Origin: Arcanobacterium haemolyticum DSM 20595
Lineage (GTDB): Bacteria > Actinomycetota > Actinomycetes > Actinomycetales > Actinomycetaceae
Direction of reading: 5' to 3'
Assembly: GCF_000092365.1 (NCBI RefSeq)
Contig: NC_014218.1
Coordinates: forward strand, 992,001 to 1,056,000
Length of the DNA stretch: 64,000 bases
Of this stretch, positions 29,611-38,637 are shown one piece after another. Below the pieces are notes generated by a model. It did no database searches. It worked only from the letters and a program-made list of their open reading frames with translations, and was not told the origin of the DNA. A program made the position numbers and the translations under genes. Each line of letters opens with the position of its first letter. Position 1 is the first letter of the stretch.

Positions 29611-30012
29611 ATGACACGTGACGTTTTAACTATTAACGACGCCGAACTGGCCGCACGAATGCAGGTTACGGTTCTTTCTGCTTCAGTTTCTGAGGTGGTT
29701 GAGCAAATCCCAACAGCTGGCAGTTTACAGCCCTTTGGCGTGCTCCATGGTGGTGCGAACGCTTTTTTAGTTGAGGATGCCGCATCCCGGTTAGCTTTGC
29801 TGAATGCGCCAGAAGGCCGAATTGCGGTAGGTACTGAACTCAATATTTCTCAACTAGCACCGAACCTGACTGGCACTGCCACAGCGTATGCAAAAGTGAT
29901 CCGTGCAGGGCACAGATCACTTACTGCTCACGTTGATATTGTGGATGCTGAAAACGAATTAACCGCAACTGGCAGAATGACGTGTGTGTTTATTCGCCAA
30001 CCTGGTCAATAA
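29611..30012 (+). CDS. PaaI-like hotdog thioesterase
   Basis: 133-residue hotdog-fold protein. The PaaI/YdiI-type motif FGVLHGGANAFLVEDAAS (residues about 44-61) carries the catalytic-region His-Gly-Gly and acidic residue; the later VGTELNISQLAPNLTGTATAYAKVIRAGHRS is the typical strand pattern. Probably hydrolyses acyl- or aryl-CoA thioesters; the substrate is unknown. It lies between polA and the ANTAR regulator, as in mycobacteria and relatives. Its last 23 bases overlap the convergent response regulator gene. Confidence 0.85.
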   Translation: MTRDVLTINDAELAARMQVTVLSASVSEVVEQIPTAGSLQPFGVLHGGANAFLVEDAASRLALLNAPEGRIAVGTELNISQLAPNLTGTATAYAKVIRAGHRSLTAHVDIVDAENELTATGRMTCVFIRQPGQ

Positions 30013-30619
30013 CCGCATCAGCAACTTCGCGCATGGTGAGGCGGCGGTTCATAGAAGTCTTTTGAATCCATCGGAAGGCTTCTGGTTCCGTGAGCCCCAT
30101 CTTGTCCTGCAACAAGCCCTTGGCGCGATCGACCCGCTTACGAGTTTCGAACTGTTCAGACAGCGATGTTACTTCCGCTTCAAGTGAAACGATTTCTTGG
30201 TGCCGTGATAACGCGATTTCCACTGCAGGAAGCAGATCGGTTGGGCTGAATGGCTTAACCAAGAATGCCATGGCGCCGGCATCACGGGCACGATCAACAA
30301 TCTCTTTTTGGGAGAACGCGGTGAGCATAACAATCGCACAACGCTGGCTGGCAAGGATGCGTTCTGCGGCAGAAACACCATCGAGACCTGGCATCTTCAC
30401 ATCCATAACGATCAGATCAGGTTCGTGTTCTGCGGCAAGAGCAATTGCTTCTTCACCATTCGAACCTTCAGCAACAATGTTGAAGCCAGCTTCACGAAGC
30501 GTTTCAACGATGTCCAAACGGATCAAGGTTTCATCTTCAACTACAAGAGCGCGCACCTCACGTGGATTAGTATCTTGATCAAGATCCTCAAACTGAGAAT
30601 CATCCATCATCTCTGCCAC
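29990..30619 (-). CDS. pdtaR: ANTAR-domain response regulator (PdtaR-like)
   Basis: Receiver domain (about residues 24-140) with the acidic pair in VVEDETLIR, the phosphoacceptor Asp in LIVMDVKMPGLDGV, the Thr/Ser in VMLTAFSQ and the Lys in FLVKPFSP. A C-terminal ANTAR RNA-binding domain (about 150-205) has RKRVDRAKGLLQDKMGLTEPEAFRWIQ. Such proteins bind tandem hairpins in mRNA leaders and prevent termination when phosphorylated. GTG 30619 has AGGAGG 5 bases upstream. The partner kinase (PdtaS-like) is not in the window. The polA-thioesterase-pdtaR-pyk-lgt order matches Mycobacterium. Confidence 0.93.
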   Translation of the reverse strand: MAEMMDDSQFEDLDQDTNPREVRALVVEDETLIRLDIVETLREAGFNIVAEGSNGEEAIALAAEHEPDLIVMDVKMPGLDGVSAAERILASQRCAIVMLTAFSQKEIVDRARDAGAMAFLVKPFSPTDLLPAVEIALSRHQEIVSLEAEVTSLSEQFETRKRVDRAKGLLQDKMGLTEPEAFRWIQKTSMNRRLTMREVADAVIDQVGE

Positions 30620-30698
30620 GATGGCCTCCTAGGCATACATACTGTTGGTGTAAACGCGCTCAACGCGCTAGCTATGCGCGCCTTTGCGCAGTAAAAAG

Positions 30699-30780
30699 TG
30701 CTCCCGGAGGGACTCGAACCCTCATGCCTTTCGGCGCAGCATTTTGAGTGCTGTGTGTCTGCCAATTCCACCACAGGAGC
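30699..30780 (-). tRNA. tRNA-Leu (anticodon CAA)
   Basis: Minus-strand cloverleaf with acceptor GCTCCTG/CGGGAGC, a long class II variable arm, T-loop GGTTCGAGTCC and anticodon stem CAGCA/TGCTG around loop CTCAAAA; CAA is at 30744-30746 and reads UUG. No encoded CCA. TTTTTAC follows directly. Confidence 0.95.
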
Positions 30781-30865
30781 GATGGACAACCACAACCTTA
30801 CACGATCATTGGTTATCCTGCGAACTCACCTCAATTAGGCAAGAATCACATTATCGTTTTCCACA

Positions 30866-32284
30866 TCAACGGCGTGTCTCACCCATCTTGTGAATGCGAA
30901 TCGTGTTAGTGGAACCAACAACGCCTGGTGGCATACCGGAAACGATCACAACGCGATCGCCATCCACGGCAAGACCTTCCTTACGCAACACATCATCAAC
31001 CTGGTCAACCATTTCATCGGTAGATGAGACTGGTGCCAAGGTGAGGGTGTCAAGACCCCACGAGAGTGCCAGCTGGCGGCGTACCTGTTCGTTATCTGTA
31101 AAGACAACAAGTGGAATACGGCCACGGAGGCGAGACATACGGCGGGCAGTCTGGCCAGACGAAGTAAAGACGGCAATGAACTTCACGCCGATTGCTTCAC
31201 CAATATCCATAGCAGAACGGGTAATCACGCCATTGCGAGTACGGTGCAGGTTGCCGATACGCGGGATAGATTCAATACCGTGTTCTTCCGTGTATTCAAT
31301 GATCGACGCCATTGTTTGAACACAAATGATCGGGTACTTACCCACCGAGGTTTCGCCAGAAAGCATAACCGCATCGGCACCATCAAGAATCGCATTAGCA
31401 CAGTCAGACGTTTCTGCACGAGTTGGGGTTGGAGCCGAGATCATGGATTCCAGAACCTGCGTTGCCACGATAACTGGCTTCGCATTACGGCGTGCAATGG
31501 AAATTGCATGCTTCTGCACGATCGGCACCTGCTGGAGTGGAAGTTCCACACCCAAATCACCACGCGCCACCATCAAACCATCGAATGCTCGAACAATATC
31601 TTCAAGAACATTTACAGCCTGTGGCTTTTCAATCTTCGCAATAACAGGGATACGGCGGCCAACACGATCCATAACTTCGTGGACGTCATCGATATCCTTT
31701 GGCGAACGGACGAATGACAGCGCGATCAAATCAGCACCGTATTCGAGGCCCCATTCCAGATCTTCCTTATCCTTTTCGGACAGAGCTGGAACAGAAACAG
31801 CCACACCTGGCAGGTTCACGCCCTTGTTGTTGGACACAGTTCCGCCAACAAGAACCTGGGTACGGACGTCATTTCCTTCCACAGAAAGTACACGTACCTG
31901 CACCTTGCCATCGTCAATAAGAATCAAATCACCTTCGGAACAATCCCCTGGCAGACCCTTAAATGTGGTGGACACGCGATCCTTATCGCCCTGAATATCA
32001 TCAGTGGTGATCGTGAAAATATCACCTGTGTTCAGAAGCACGGGGCCTTCTGCAAAACGCCCAAGGCGAATCTTTGGACCTTGAAGATCCACAAGAACAG
32101 CCACTGGCTTCCGGAGTTCTTCGGAGGCTTGACGAACCCAATCGATGCGCTCTTCGTGCTCTTCATGCGAGCCGTGAGAGGCATTGATGCGGGCCACGTT
32201 CATGCCAGCCTTCACCAATTCAAGAATCTGATCCTTGGAATTAACCGCAGGACCTAAAGTACATACAATTTTCGCTCTACGCAT
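30866..32284 (-). CDS. pyk: Pyruvate kinase
   Basis: Final ATP-yielding step of glycolysis, phosphoenolpyruvate to pyruvate. N-terminal RRAKIVCTLGPAV and NASHGSHEEH, ADP/K+ region, active-site VIAKIEKPQAVNVLEDIV with the metal-binding Glu, MVARGDLGVELP, and the C-terminal allosteric domain with VFTDNEQVRR. 472 residues. The ATG at 32284 lies 10 bases after the lgt stop; TAGGAT, which includes that lgt TAG stop, ends 7 bases before the ATG, so pyk likely has its own leaderless promoter inside the preceding gene. Confidence 0.97.
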   Translation of the reverse strand: MRRAKIVCTLGPAVNSKDQILELVKAGMNVARINASHGSHEEHEERIDWVRQASEELRKPVAVLVDLQGPKIRLGRFAEGPVLLNTGDIFTITTDDIQGDKDRVSTTFKGLPGDCSEGDLILIDDGKVQVRVLSVEGNDVRTQVLVGGTVSNNKGVNLPGVAVSVPALSEKDKEDLEWGLEYGADLIALSFVRSPKDIDDVHEVMDRVGRRIPVIAKIEKPQAVNVLEDIVRAFDGLMVARGDLGVELPLQQVPIVQKHAISIARRNAKPVIVATQVLESMISAPTPTRAETSDCANAILDGADAVMLSGETSVGKYPIICVQTMASIIEYTEEHGIESIPRIGNLHRTRNGVITRSAMDIGEAIGVKFIAVFTSSGQTARRMSRLRGRIPLVVFTDNEQVRRQLALSWGLDTLTLAPVSSTDEMVDQVDDVLRKEGLAVDGDRVVIVSGMPPGVVGSTNTIRIHKMGETRR

Positions 32285-32291
32285 GATGTCT

Positions 32292-32297
32292 ATCCTA
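32292..32297 (-). promoter_or_regulatory. Candidate leaderless -10 for pyk
   Basis: TAGGAT ends 7 bases before ATG 32284; its first three bases are the stop codon of lgt. Confidence 0.5.
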
Positions 32298-33158
32298 CCC
32301 GATTACTTTTTGTTCGTCTGTTACTTCTGGCTGAACTCGATAAATATCTGCCATTTCTGGATGAGTTTTGAGCCGATCACGCAACCAGAAGAATGCCAAA
32401 ATTCCGCCTACGCACACAATTAACGAGGTCCACACGTTCAATCGGAGCCCCATAATCATAGTGGCATCATCAATCCGCAGATATTCAATCCACACGCGCC
32501 CCAGCGTGTACACAATAATGTAGAGCGCCAACACTTGCCCGCCGTGCAATGAAAACTTACGTTCTGCCCACAGCAAGAACATGAACCCAGCGATACACCA
32601 CAGCATCTCATAGAGGAAGGTAGGATGGAAGGTCGTTCCAGAAGGGAATCCGGCTGGCAGGTGAGCATCGTCGATTTCCAACGCCCATGGCACGTCCGTT
32701 GGTGCACCAAAAAGTTCCTGGTTGAAATAATTACCCATTCGGCCAATCGCCTGAGCTAGCATCACGCCTGGAATAAAGGCATCTGCGAACGCACCGAAGC
32801 GCAAATTGTACCGGCGTAGCATCAGCCAGGCCGCCAGAGCACCAAAGAGCACCGCGCCCCAAATGCCCAAGCCGCCTTCCCAAATGCGAAAGATCTTCGT
32901 CCAATCCCCGTGATCACCAAAGTATGCAGTAGGTGAGGTAATCACGTGGTAAATGCGTGCGCCCACGATACCCGCCAGCACCATCCAGATCCCGATATCT
33001 TCAGACACGTTTTCTGGCCCCCCACGCCGTTGGTAACGTTTATCTCCCATATACCACGCGATTAAAATCCCGGCGAGGATAAACAAAGCGTAGGCTCGGA
33101 TCGGGATTGGGCCAAGCATCCACACTGACTGTGGTGGGGACGGAATTGATGTGAGCAC
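32295..33158 (-). CDS. lgt: Prolipoprotein diacylglyceryl transferase
   Basis: Membrane enzyme that adds diacylglycerol to the lipobox cysteine of prolipoproteins. About seven hydrophobic segments and the Lgt signature GRMGNYFNQELFGAPT (residues about 137-152), with the conserved HPTFLYEMLW and GRVWIEYLR motifs later. 287 residues. GTG start at 33158 with AAAGGAG 5 bases upstream. It follows the FKBP gene by 27 bases, placing it at the end of the long trmI-mpa-dop-pup-pafA-FKBP transcription unit. Confidence 0.96.
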   Translation of the reverse strand: MLTSIPSPPQSVWMLGPIPIRAYALFILAGILIAWYMGDKRYQRRGGPENVSEDIGIWMVLAGIVGARIYHVITSPTAYFGDHGDWTKIFRIWEGGLGIWGAVLFGALAAWLMLRRYNLRFGAFADAFIPGVMLAQAIGRMGNYFNQELFGAPTDVPWALEIDDAHLPAGFPSGTTFHPTFLYEMLWCIAGFMFLLWAERKFSLHGGQVLALYIIVYTLGRVWIEYLRIDDATMIMGLRLNVWTSLIVCVGGILAFFWLRDRLKTHPEMADIYRVQPEVTDEQKVIG

Positions 33159-33185
33159 GGGTTCTCCTTTGCGCTCAGAGACGTA

Positions 33186-34055
33186 TTAAACATTTGTAGA
33201 TTTTGCGCTTGGCTTTTTATCAGCTACAGCAAGGATATCAACAACAATGATGACATCGCCTTCTCCTTGCGCTTGCGCTGATGGAACAACAATAGCCACA
33301 CGCGAACCGACGCGTTGATCAACAAGCCCTGCATGAAGCCCCGGGAACACATCTTCCACCGCGATATACGCAGGTGGGTTACCATTTGTGAACGTACTTT
33401 CGATCACGCTTCCATCCGCTTTTGCAAGAACATAGTTGGCGTACACAATATCACCATCCGTGATTTGCGCACCTTTACCCACGATGATTGGAGCAACTTT
33501 AACGTTCCCGATTTCTCCAGAGATTGCGCTAGGTACTGGCACGCCGTCGTCGTTACTTGTGATTTGTGGGATAAGAGGATCTGTAATTTGAGTTTGTTGG
33601 GTTCCCGCGATTCGGGTAGGTAGGATATCCACGATAGTGATTGAGACGTGCCCGTCAGTTGGCTGAATAATCGCCAAACGGGAGCCTTCTTTTTTTCCGA
33701 CGACGACGTCCGCTAGCTTCCCTACTGACTTCGAATTCGCTACCCCGCTCACGATGGTGGGCAGATCTGCAACTTGAGACCACTCATAGCCAGATGCCGT
33801 AAACTTCGTTGCTCGCATGAGCACCTGTTGATCCTTCGTGATTTCACGGCCGCTACCCGACATGAGGAAGCGAACGTCACGCTTATCTGAAGCGGGTTCG
33901 CCGGTAGTTGTCACTGTAACTACCGCGCCAAAATTCCCCTCTACACGGAGAGAAAATTCCCCTCTCTCATGCGTAACGTTCCAGATCACCGTAGAGATTG
34001 CGATTCCTAAAATAAAGCCGAATAATGCTAAGGCTCCCGCCACCACTTTATTCAT
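33186..34055 (-). CDS. Membrane-anchored FKBP-type peptidyl-prolyl isomerase
   Basis: 289 residues. An N-terminal signal-anchor (MNKVVAGALALFGFILGIAI) has no lipobox cysteine, so the protein should stay tethered outside the membrane. Two related halves follow; the second (about residues 190-275) shows FKBP features: GDIVYANYVLAKADGSVIESTF and the VFPGLHAGLVDQRVGSRVAIVVP block. The first half looks like a degenerate FKBP repeat (LADVVVGKKEGSRLAII). Actinobacteria commonly carry an FKBP gene beside pafA. GGAGGC lies 4 bases before the ATG. Role: folding of secreted proteins, inferred. Confidence 0.85.
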   Translation of the reverse strand: MNKVVAGALALFGFILGIAISTVIWNVTHERGEFSLRVEGNFGAVVTVTTTGEPASDKRDVRFLMSGSGREITKDQQVLMRATKFTASGYEWSQVADLPTIVSGVANSKSVGKLADVVVGKKEGSRLAIIQPTDGHVSITIVDILPTRIAGTQQTQITDPLIPQITSNDDGVPVPSAISGEIGNVKVAPIIVGKGAQITDGDIVYANYVLAKADGSVIESTFTNGNPPAYIAVEDVFPGLHAGLVDQRVGSRVAIVVPSAQAQGEGDVIIVVDILAVADKKPSAKSTNV

Positions 34056-35438
34056 CTATGCCTCCATCGAATCAATCAACGTATCAACCACGGTGTCTGC
34101 CACAGCAAACGGATCATCTAAATGGATCGTTGTTCCGGTTCCTTCGTTAAACAGCCGAACAAGCCCCCAATCAACAGCATAGTCGCGGCGATGATCTTGG
34201 GCCGCCTTAATGAACGCTGAACGAATGCGCGCACGAGATGTCATCGGAGGATCAACAAGAGCGGTCGCGACGTCGTCGTCCCTCAACACACGCCGTAACA
34301 CACCGGTGCTCTCCAAACGCGGACGCAACCCAGCAGGCGAAATGTCGTGCCAAGCAAGTTCGAGGCGGGAAATACGATCGTCGCTCAACGCCACCCCATA
34401 ACGATGCCGATAACGCGTGATCAATTCGTACTTCGCTACCCATTCCAACTCGGTACGAACGTGGGAAAAATCGCCAGAACTAAACGCGTCAAGCGCCCTG
34501 GACCACAAGTCAAAAACGCGAAGTATCAACGGATCGGACGCATCCAACCAGCCCTCGCGATCATAATGCCCCGCAACCGTATCGAAAACGGCACGCTGAA
34601 TATCATGCGCGGACGTCACAGATCCGTTCTCCAACTGCAACGTAGCCTTCCCAGAAGGATCGCGGGCAATACGCCGAATCGCGTCCATCGGATCTGCCAA
34701 AGAAACTGCAGGCAATCGGACCCCAGACTCCATCACGTTCAACACAGCGCACGTCATACCAACTTTCAGAAGCGTGGCGGACTCGCTCATGTTCGAATCC
34801 CCCACGATCACGTGCATACGCCGATAGTGTTCGGAATCTGCGTGCGGTTCATCGCGTGTGTTAATCATCGGGCGCGTACGCGTGGACGACGTAGAAATTG
34901 CCCCATGCATATGCCGTGCCCGCTGTGACAGCTCAAAGCGAACTGTGCCCGGTTCCCGATGAACGTAACCCGCCCCCACTAACAACTGGCGCGACACGAA
35001 AAACGGCACTAAATCGTTCAACCGGTCCATAAAATCAAGCCTGCGGCGCACCAAATAATTTTCGTGGCAGCCATACGAATGCGATGCCGCATCCACGTTG
35101 TTCTTAAACAGATGAACCCGCACCGGCGCATCCGGCGCACTCAACCGTGGTTCTGCGTCCAATGCCATCTGGGCCAACATCTGATCGCCGGCGCGGTCCT
35201 GCGCCAAGACGTCCGCCAATTGTGTACACTCCGCCGTGGCATATTCCGGATGATCGCCAATATCCAGGTAGAGCCGGCCGCCGTTGCCCAAAAAGGCAGA
35301 CGTGGCACCTGTGCGCGCCTGCATATCAGCGAAAATCTGCGCAGTAACATCCGCGACGTCCCGATCAACATGGGCACCCGAAAAATCTGAGCAGGCCACG
35401 CCATACTCAGTTTCGATGCCCATAATCCGCTGTATCAC
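34056..35438 (-). CDS. pafA: Pup-protein ligase PafA
   Basis: Glutamine-synthetase-like ligase that joins the C-terminal Glu of deamidated Pup to lysines of target proteins using ATP. Starts MIQRIMGIETEYGVAC with the ATP/Mg-binding glutamates; NGGRLYLDIGDHPEYATAEC carries the conserved catalytic Asp; FKNNVD, SYGCHENYL and INTRDEPHAD follow. 460 residues. The GTG start overlaps the pup stop as GTGA, so the two are translationally coupled. The pairing with dop on the other side of pup distinguishes it: this copy has the shorter ligase form without the extra N-terminal loop of Dop. Confidence 0.96.
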   Translation of the reverse strand: MIQRIMGIETEYGVACSDFSGAHVDRDVADVTAQIFADMQARTGATSAFLGNGGRLYLDIGDHPEYATAECTQLADVLAQDRAGDQMLAQMALDAEPRLSAPDAPVRVHLFKNNVDAASHSYGCHENYLVRRRLDFMDRLNDLVPFFVSRQLLVGAGYVHREPGTVRFELSQRARHMHGAISTSSTRTRPMINTRDEPHADSEHYRRMHVIVGDSNMSESATLLKVGMTCAVLNVMESGVRLPAVSLADPMDAIRRIARDPSGKATLQLENGSVTSAHDIQRAVFDTVAGHYDREGWLDASDPLILRVFDLWSRALDAFSSGDFSHVRTELEWVAKYELITRYRHRYGVALSDDRISRLELAWHDISPAGLRPRLESTGVLRRVLRDDDVATALVDPPMTSRARIRSAFIKAAQDHRRDYAVDWGLVRLFNEGTGTTIHLDDPFAVADTVVDTLIDSMEA

Positions 35439-35614
35439 TGGCCGCCCTTTTGCACGAAGCCCTGCACAAACGACGAAGCGTTCGTTTCAAGGATTGAATC
35501 GATATCGTCCAGAAGCGCGTCCACATCAAATGGTGCCGCGCCGGTTTCTGATTCGAATGTTTCTTCTGTGTACTGCGATTCGCTGCGGTGGCGGAGGAAA
35601 TCTTGTTCGCTCAT
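35435..35614 (-). CDS. pup: Prokaryotic ubiquitin-like protein Pup
   Basis: A 59-residue acidic, unstructured protein tag. The sequence begins MSEQDFLRHRSES, has an acidic middle (DVDALLDDIDSILETNA) that forms the helix docking onto the Mpa coiled coil, then SSFVQGFVQKGGQ. It ends Gly-Gly-Gln, so Dop must deamidate the last residue to Glu before ligation. The ATG at 35614 has a GAAAGG-like motif upstream in the coding strand (GGAGCCTTTC). It sits 10 bases after dop and overlaps pafA by 4 bases. No proteasome genes lie between pup and pafA. Confidence 0.96.
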   Translation of the reverse strand: MSEQDFLRHRSESQYTEETFESETGAAPFDVDALLDDIDSILETNASSFVQGFVQKGGQ

Positions 35615-35624
35615 GAAAGGCTCC

Positions 35625-37085
35625 TTACAGTTCTGTCTTATATGGATCTAAGAAGTGGATGTGTTGCGTGGAATCGGCGGTGGCAACGTGGGCTGATGCC
35701 CACCCCACCGTGAGGGCACGTGTTCCGTGTTCGCGGAGGATGCGGGCACGTAGCGCGGCACGTGTTCCTTCAGGAGCGTGGTGGGCTGCGTGGGCTACCT
35801 GTTGCGGAGTGAAGAGACGATCAATTCGGCCAGCCGAATCCAAACGGCGCACGATCGATGATTCTGGCCGCAAATCGTGCCATTGCAGATCGAAGGCCCG
35901 GAGCGCATCAGAATCCCACGTGCTCCCCTGGCGGTGCCGCATGTGGTTAAGCATCTGATATTTGGCGATCCATTCGATGCGTGGGGCGGCCGCGAACATA
36001 TCGGTGGCGAGCGTATCGAGCGTTTCTTGCCAGAGGCGCACGAATTCCCACGTTTCAGGATCGTCTATTCCGGTGCGCTCCAGGGTGGTGCGCACGGCAT
36101 CTAGGTAGATTTCTTGAATATCGAGTGCCGTGCGTGACGATCCATCATGCATATCGACTGCACGTTTGAGTGTAGGATCGTGCGATATTTCCCAGGTAGC
36201 GGCAACGGGTTCGAAGAGCACGAGGGCTTCGAGATCCAGCGGCATCGCGTCTTGTTCAAGCATCCACAACACCAGGTTTGTGGTGCCGATTTTGAGGAGT
36301 GTTGAGTAATCAAACTGGTTTGCATCGCCCCCGATCACGTGGAGCCTGCGGTAGCGGCTAGCATCCGCGTGGGGTTCGTCGCGTGTATTAATAATTGGCC
36401 GGTTGAATGTGGTTTCGAGGCCTACCGCGTTTTCAACGTAGTCTGCGCGTTGCGAGATTTGGAAGCCTGGGGCTTGGGAGGCTTGGCCCAGCCCGATTCG
36501 GCCTGTTCCGCACAAGATTGGCCGCGAAACGAAGAATGGTGTGAGGTAACGGATCGCATCGTTGAAAGGCACGGCGCGTGTGAGGAGATAGTTTTCGTGG
36601 CTACCGTAGGCAGCACCTTTTCCATCGACGTTGTTTTTATAGACGACGACGTTGTGGCCGCCGTTTGCTAGGTACGCCATCGTTTCTTGAGCGATGGCTT
36701 CTCCTGCACGATCCCACAAAACAGCATCGTACGGATTCGTGACTTCCGGGCTAGAGTATTCCGGGTGGGCATGATCCACGTACCAGCGCCCGCCGTTTGC
36801 CAACGCTACGTTGGTGATGGGTGTACCAGGGAGCATATCGCGTAAAGGCGGCACCGGATTGTTCGTGAGTTGATCTGGGTGAGCATGCCGTGGCCCAACT
36901 CTAAATCCACGAGCATCGTTAAGCGGATCTTCTGAATAAAAATCCCATGCTGCTACTGGATCAGACGTGTGGCGCACGTAAGCATCAACCACCGCTGCAC
37001 TCAATCCAAAGGGATCTTGGGTTTGTGCGTTCAGATCAAGAATCCCGAACTCGGTTTCGAGCCCAACTATTCTGCGAATACTCAT
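35625..37085 (-). CDS. dop: Pup deamidase/depupylase Dop
   Basis: Glutamine-synthetase-like enzyme that deamidates the terminal Gln of Pup and also removes Pup from conjugates. Begins MSIRRIVGLETEFGILD; an extended N-terminal loop (about residues 40-80, including EDPLNDARGFRVGPRHAHPDQ) distinguishes Dop from PafA; LANGGRWYVDHAHPEYSSPE carries the catalytic Asp; YKNNVDGKGAAYGSHENYL and INTRDEPHAD follow. 486 residues. Needed here because Pup ends in Gln. It lies between mpa and pup. Confidence 0.96.
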   Translation of the reverse strand: MSIRRIVGLETEFGILDLNAQTQDPFGLSAAVVDAYVRHTSDPVAAWDFYSEDPLNDARGFRVGPRHAHPDQLTNNPVPPLRDMLPGTPITNVALANGGRWYVDHAHPEYSSPEVTNPYDAVLWDRAGEAIAQETMAYLANGGHNVVVYKNNVDGKGAAYGSHENYLLTRAVPFNDAIRYLTPFFVSRPILCGTGRIGLGQASQAPGFQISQRADYVENAVGLETTFNRPIINTRDEPHADASRYRRLHVIGGDANQFDYSTLLKIGTTNLVLWMLEQDAMPLDLEALVLFEPVAATWEISHDPTLKRAVDMHDGSSRTALDIQEIYLDAVRTTLERTGIDDPETWEFVRLWQETLDTLATDMFAAAPRIEWIAKYQMLNHMRHRQGSTWDSDALRAFDLQWHDLRPESSIVRRLDSAGRIDRLFTPQQVAHAAHHAPEGTRAALRARILREHGTRALTVGWASAHVATADSTQHIHFLDPYKTEL

Positions 37086-37106
37086 TCCTGGTCTTTCTAT
37101 GTCTGG

Positions 37107-38627
37107 TTAGCGAACAGATCGGCGCACAGCCACGATGTCATGCCGGCCTTGAATGCGTGCCCACTCTTGTGGGTTATCAACGTGGGCTAAGGCTTCATTT
37201 TCGGTGAGATCTGCCTGAACCGCGTTGATAAGGTGCTGCGTTCGTAGCCCGCGTTCCCCGGTTGCTAGCAGATCTTTAATCGCAAATTTCTTTGCGCGTT
37301 CAACGATCGCTGCCAGCATAGCGCCGGACACAACGTGGTGAGCGTAGAGCGTTTCGCTAGTTCCATCACGGTACGTAACATCAACATACGCGTTTTTCGG
37401 GCATTCCTGCCATAAGTTATCCACAGTGGATCGAATCATGGCACGAACAGCATTTTCTGGACTACCGTGTTCGGCAACTTCAGATTCGTGAAGAGGCACG
37501 TCAACGGTCAAATATTTGCCGAGGATATCGATGGCTCCATCATAATCTGGGCGCGAAATGTTGATCTTCACATCCAAGCGGCCTGGCCGCAAAATTGCTG
37601 GATCGATCATATCTTCACGGTTGGAGGCACCAATAACAATCACGTTATCGAGCTGTTCTACCCCATCAATTTCTGCGAGGAGCTGTGGAACGATGGTTGT
37701 TTCCACATCAGACGAGACGCCAGAACCGCGGGTGCGGAAGAGTGCTTCCATTTCATCGAAGAAGATCACCACAGGTATCCCATGGGATGCTTTTTCGCGG
37801 GCGCGTTCGAAGATTTCGCGGATTTGGCGTTCTGTTTGGCCGACGAACTTATCAAGCAGTTGCGGGCCTTTAATATTGAGGAAGTATGCGTTTTCTTCTC
37901 CGAACATCCGTGATAGTGACGTTGCAACCGCGCGAGCAATAAGGGTTTTACCAACGCCTGGAGGGCCATATAGCAGCACGCCTTTTGGTGGTTTGAGCCC
38001 ATGATCTCGGTAAAGTTCTGGATGCAAGAAAGGAAGTTCGATCGCGTCACGCAACTCATCAATTTGAGGTGCTAAGCCACCAATCTGTTCATATGGAACA
38101 TGTGGCGTTTCTTCTAGGAGAAGTTGTGCCACATCTGGGCGTTCCACTTGTTCGAGAGCGAAACCAGTACCAAGATCTGCTAGCACCATGTCCCCTACCC
38201 GGACGCCTTGTTCTTTGAGGCGCCCGGCCAGGCGAACAATCCGGGTTTCCCCGCCAACAGCCGTGATCAAGATTCGATCAGGATCAACGATGTTTTCTAC
38301 AGCAACAGCCTGGCCGACTTTAGGATAGGTGCCCACCCCAATAATCACTTGACGTTCGTTGAGGAGAACTTCTTGGCCAGGTTTAACAACTGCGAGAGAC
38401 ACCCAAGCGGCGGCCGTGACGTCAAGTTGCTTGCCTGCCTGCAGCACAGTAGCCGTATGTTGGGACGTCTGCGCGCTCACAAAAGTTGCGAACGTGTTGG
38501 GCGGTTTCGATAAGGATTCGAGGTGGTTACTCAATTCCTTGATACGTTCCCGCGCAGAAGCAAGTGCCTTGCTCAGTTCGCGATTTTGTTGGGCTAGGGC
38601 TCTGAGATCAGGTTCCTGGGTGGTCAT
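37107..38627 (-). CDS. mpa: AAA+ ATPase Mpa/ARC (Pup-dependent unfoldase)
   Basis: Hexameric ATPase that unfolds pupylated proteins. N-terminal coiled coil (about residues 8-42) that binds Pup, tandem OB domains (about 65-165), one AAA+ module with Walker A YGPPGVGKT (222-229), Walker B VVIFFDEMEA and the sensor GASNREDMIDPAILRPGR. About 506 residues from ATG 38627 (GTG 38630 is possible). The C-terminus reads AVRRSVR: it lacks the penultimate Tyr/Leu docking tail used by mycobacterial Mpa to open the 20S gate. With no prcBA at the locus, this looks like a proteasome-independent unfoldase, as described for Corynebacterium ARC. Confidence 0.93.
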   Translation of the reverse strand: MTTQEPDLRALAQQNRELSKALASARERIKELSNHLESLSKPPNTFATFVSAQTSQHTATVLQAGKQLDVTAAAWVSLAVVKPGQEVLLNERQVIIGVGTYPKVGQAVAVENIVDPDRILITAVGGETRIVRLAGRLKEQGVRVGDMVLADLGTGFALEQVERPDVAQLLLEETPHVPYEQIGGLAPQIDELRDAIELPFLHPELYRDHGLKPPKGVLLYGPPGVGKTLIARAVATSLSRMFGEENAYFLNIKGPQLLDKFVGQTERQIREIFERAREKASHGIPVVIFFDEMEALFRTRGSGVSSDVETTIVPQLLAEIDGVEQLDNVIVIGASNREDMIDPAILRPGRLDVKINISRPDYDGAIDILGKYLTVDVPLHESEVAEHGSPENAVRAMIRSTVDNLWQECPKNAYVDVTYRDGTSETLYAHHVVSGAMLAAIVERAKKFAIKDLLATGERGLRTQHLINAVQADLTENEALAHVDNPQEWARIQGRHDIVAVRRSVR

Positions 38628-38637
38628 CACTATTCTT

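Noticed and set aside
35435-35625. Missing prcBA as an assembly gap
   Set aside because: pup overlaps pafA by 4 bases and sits 10 bases from dop; the tight coding overlap argues the junction is genuine.
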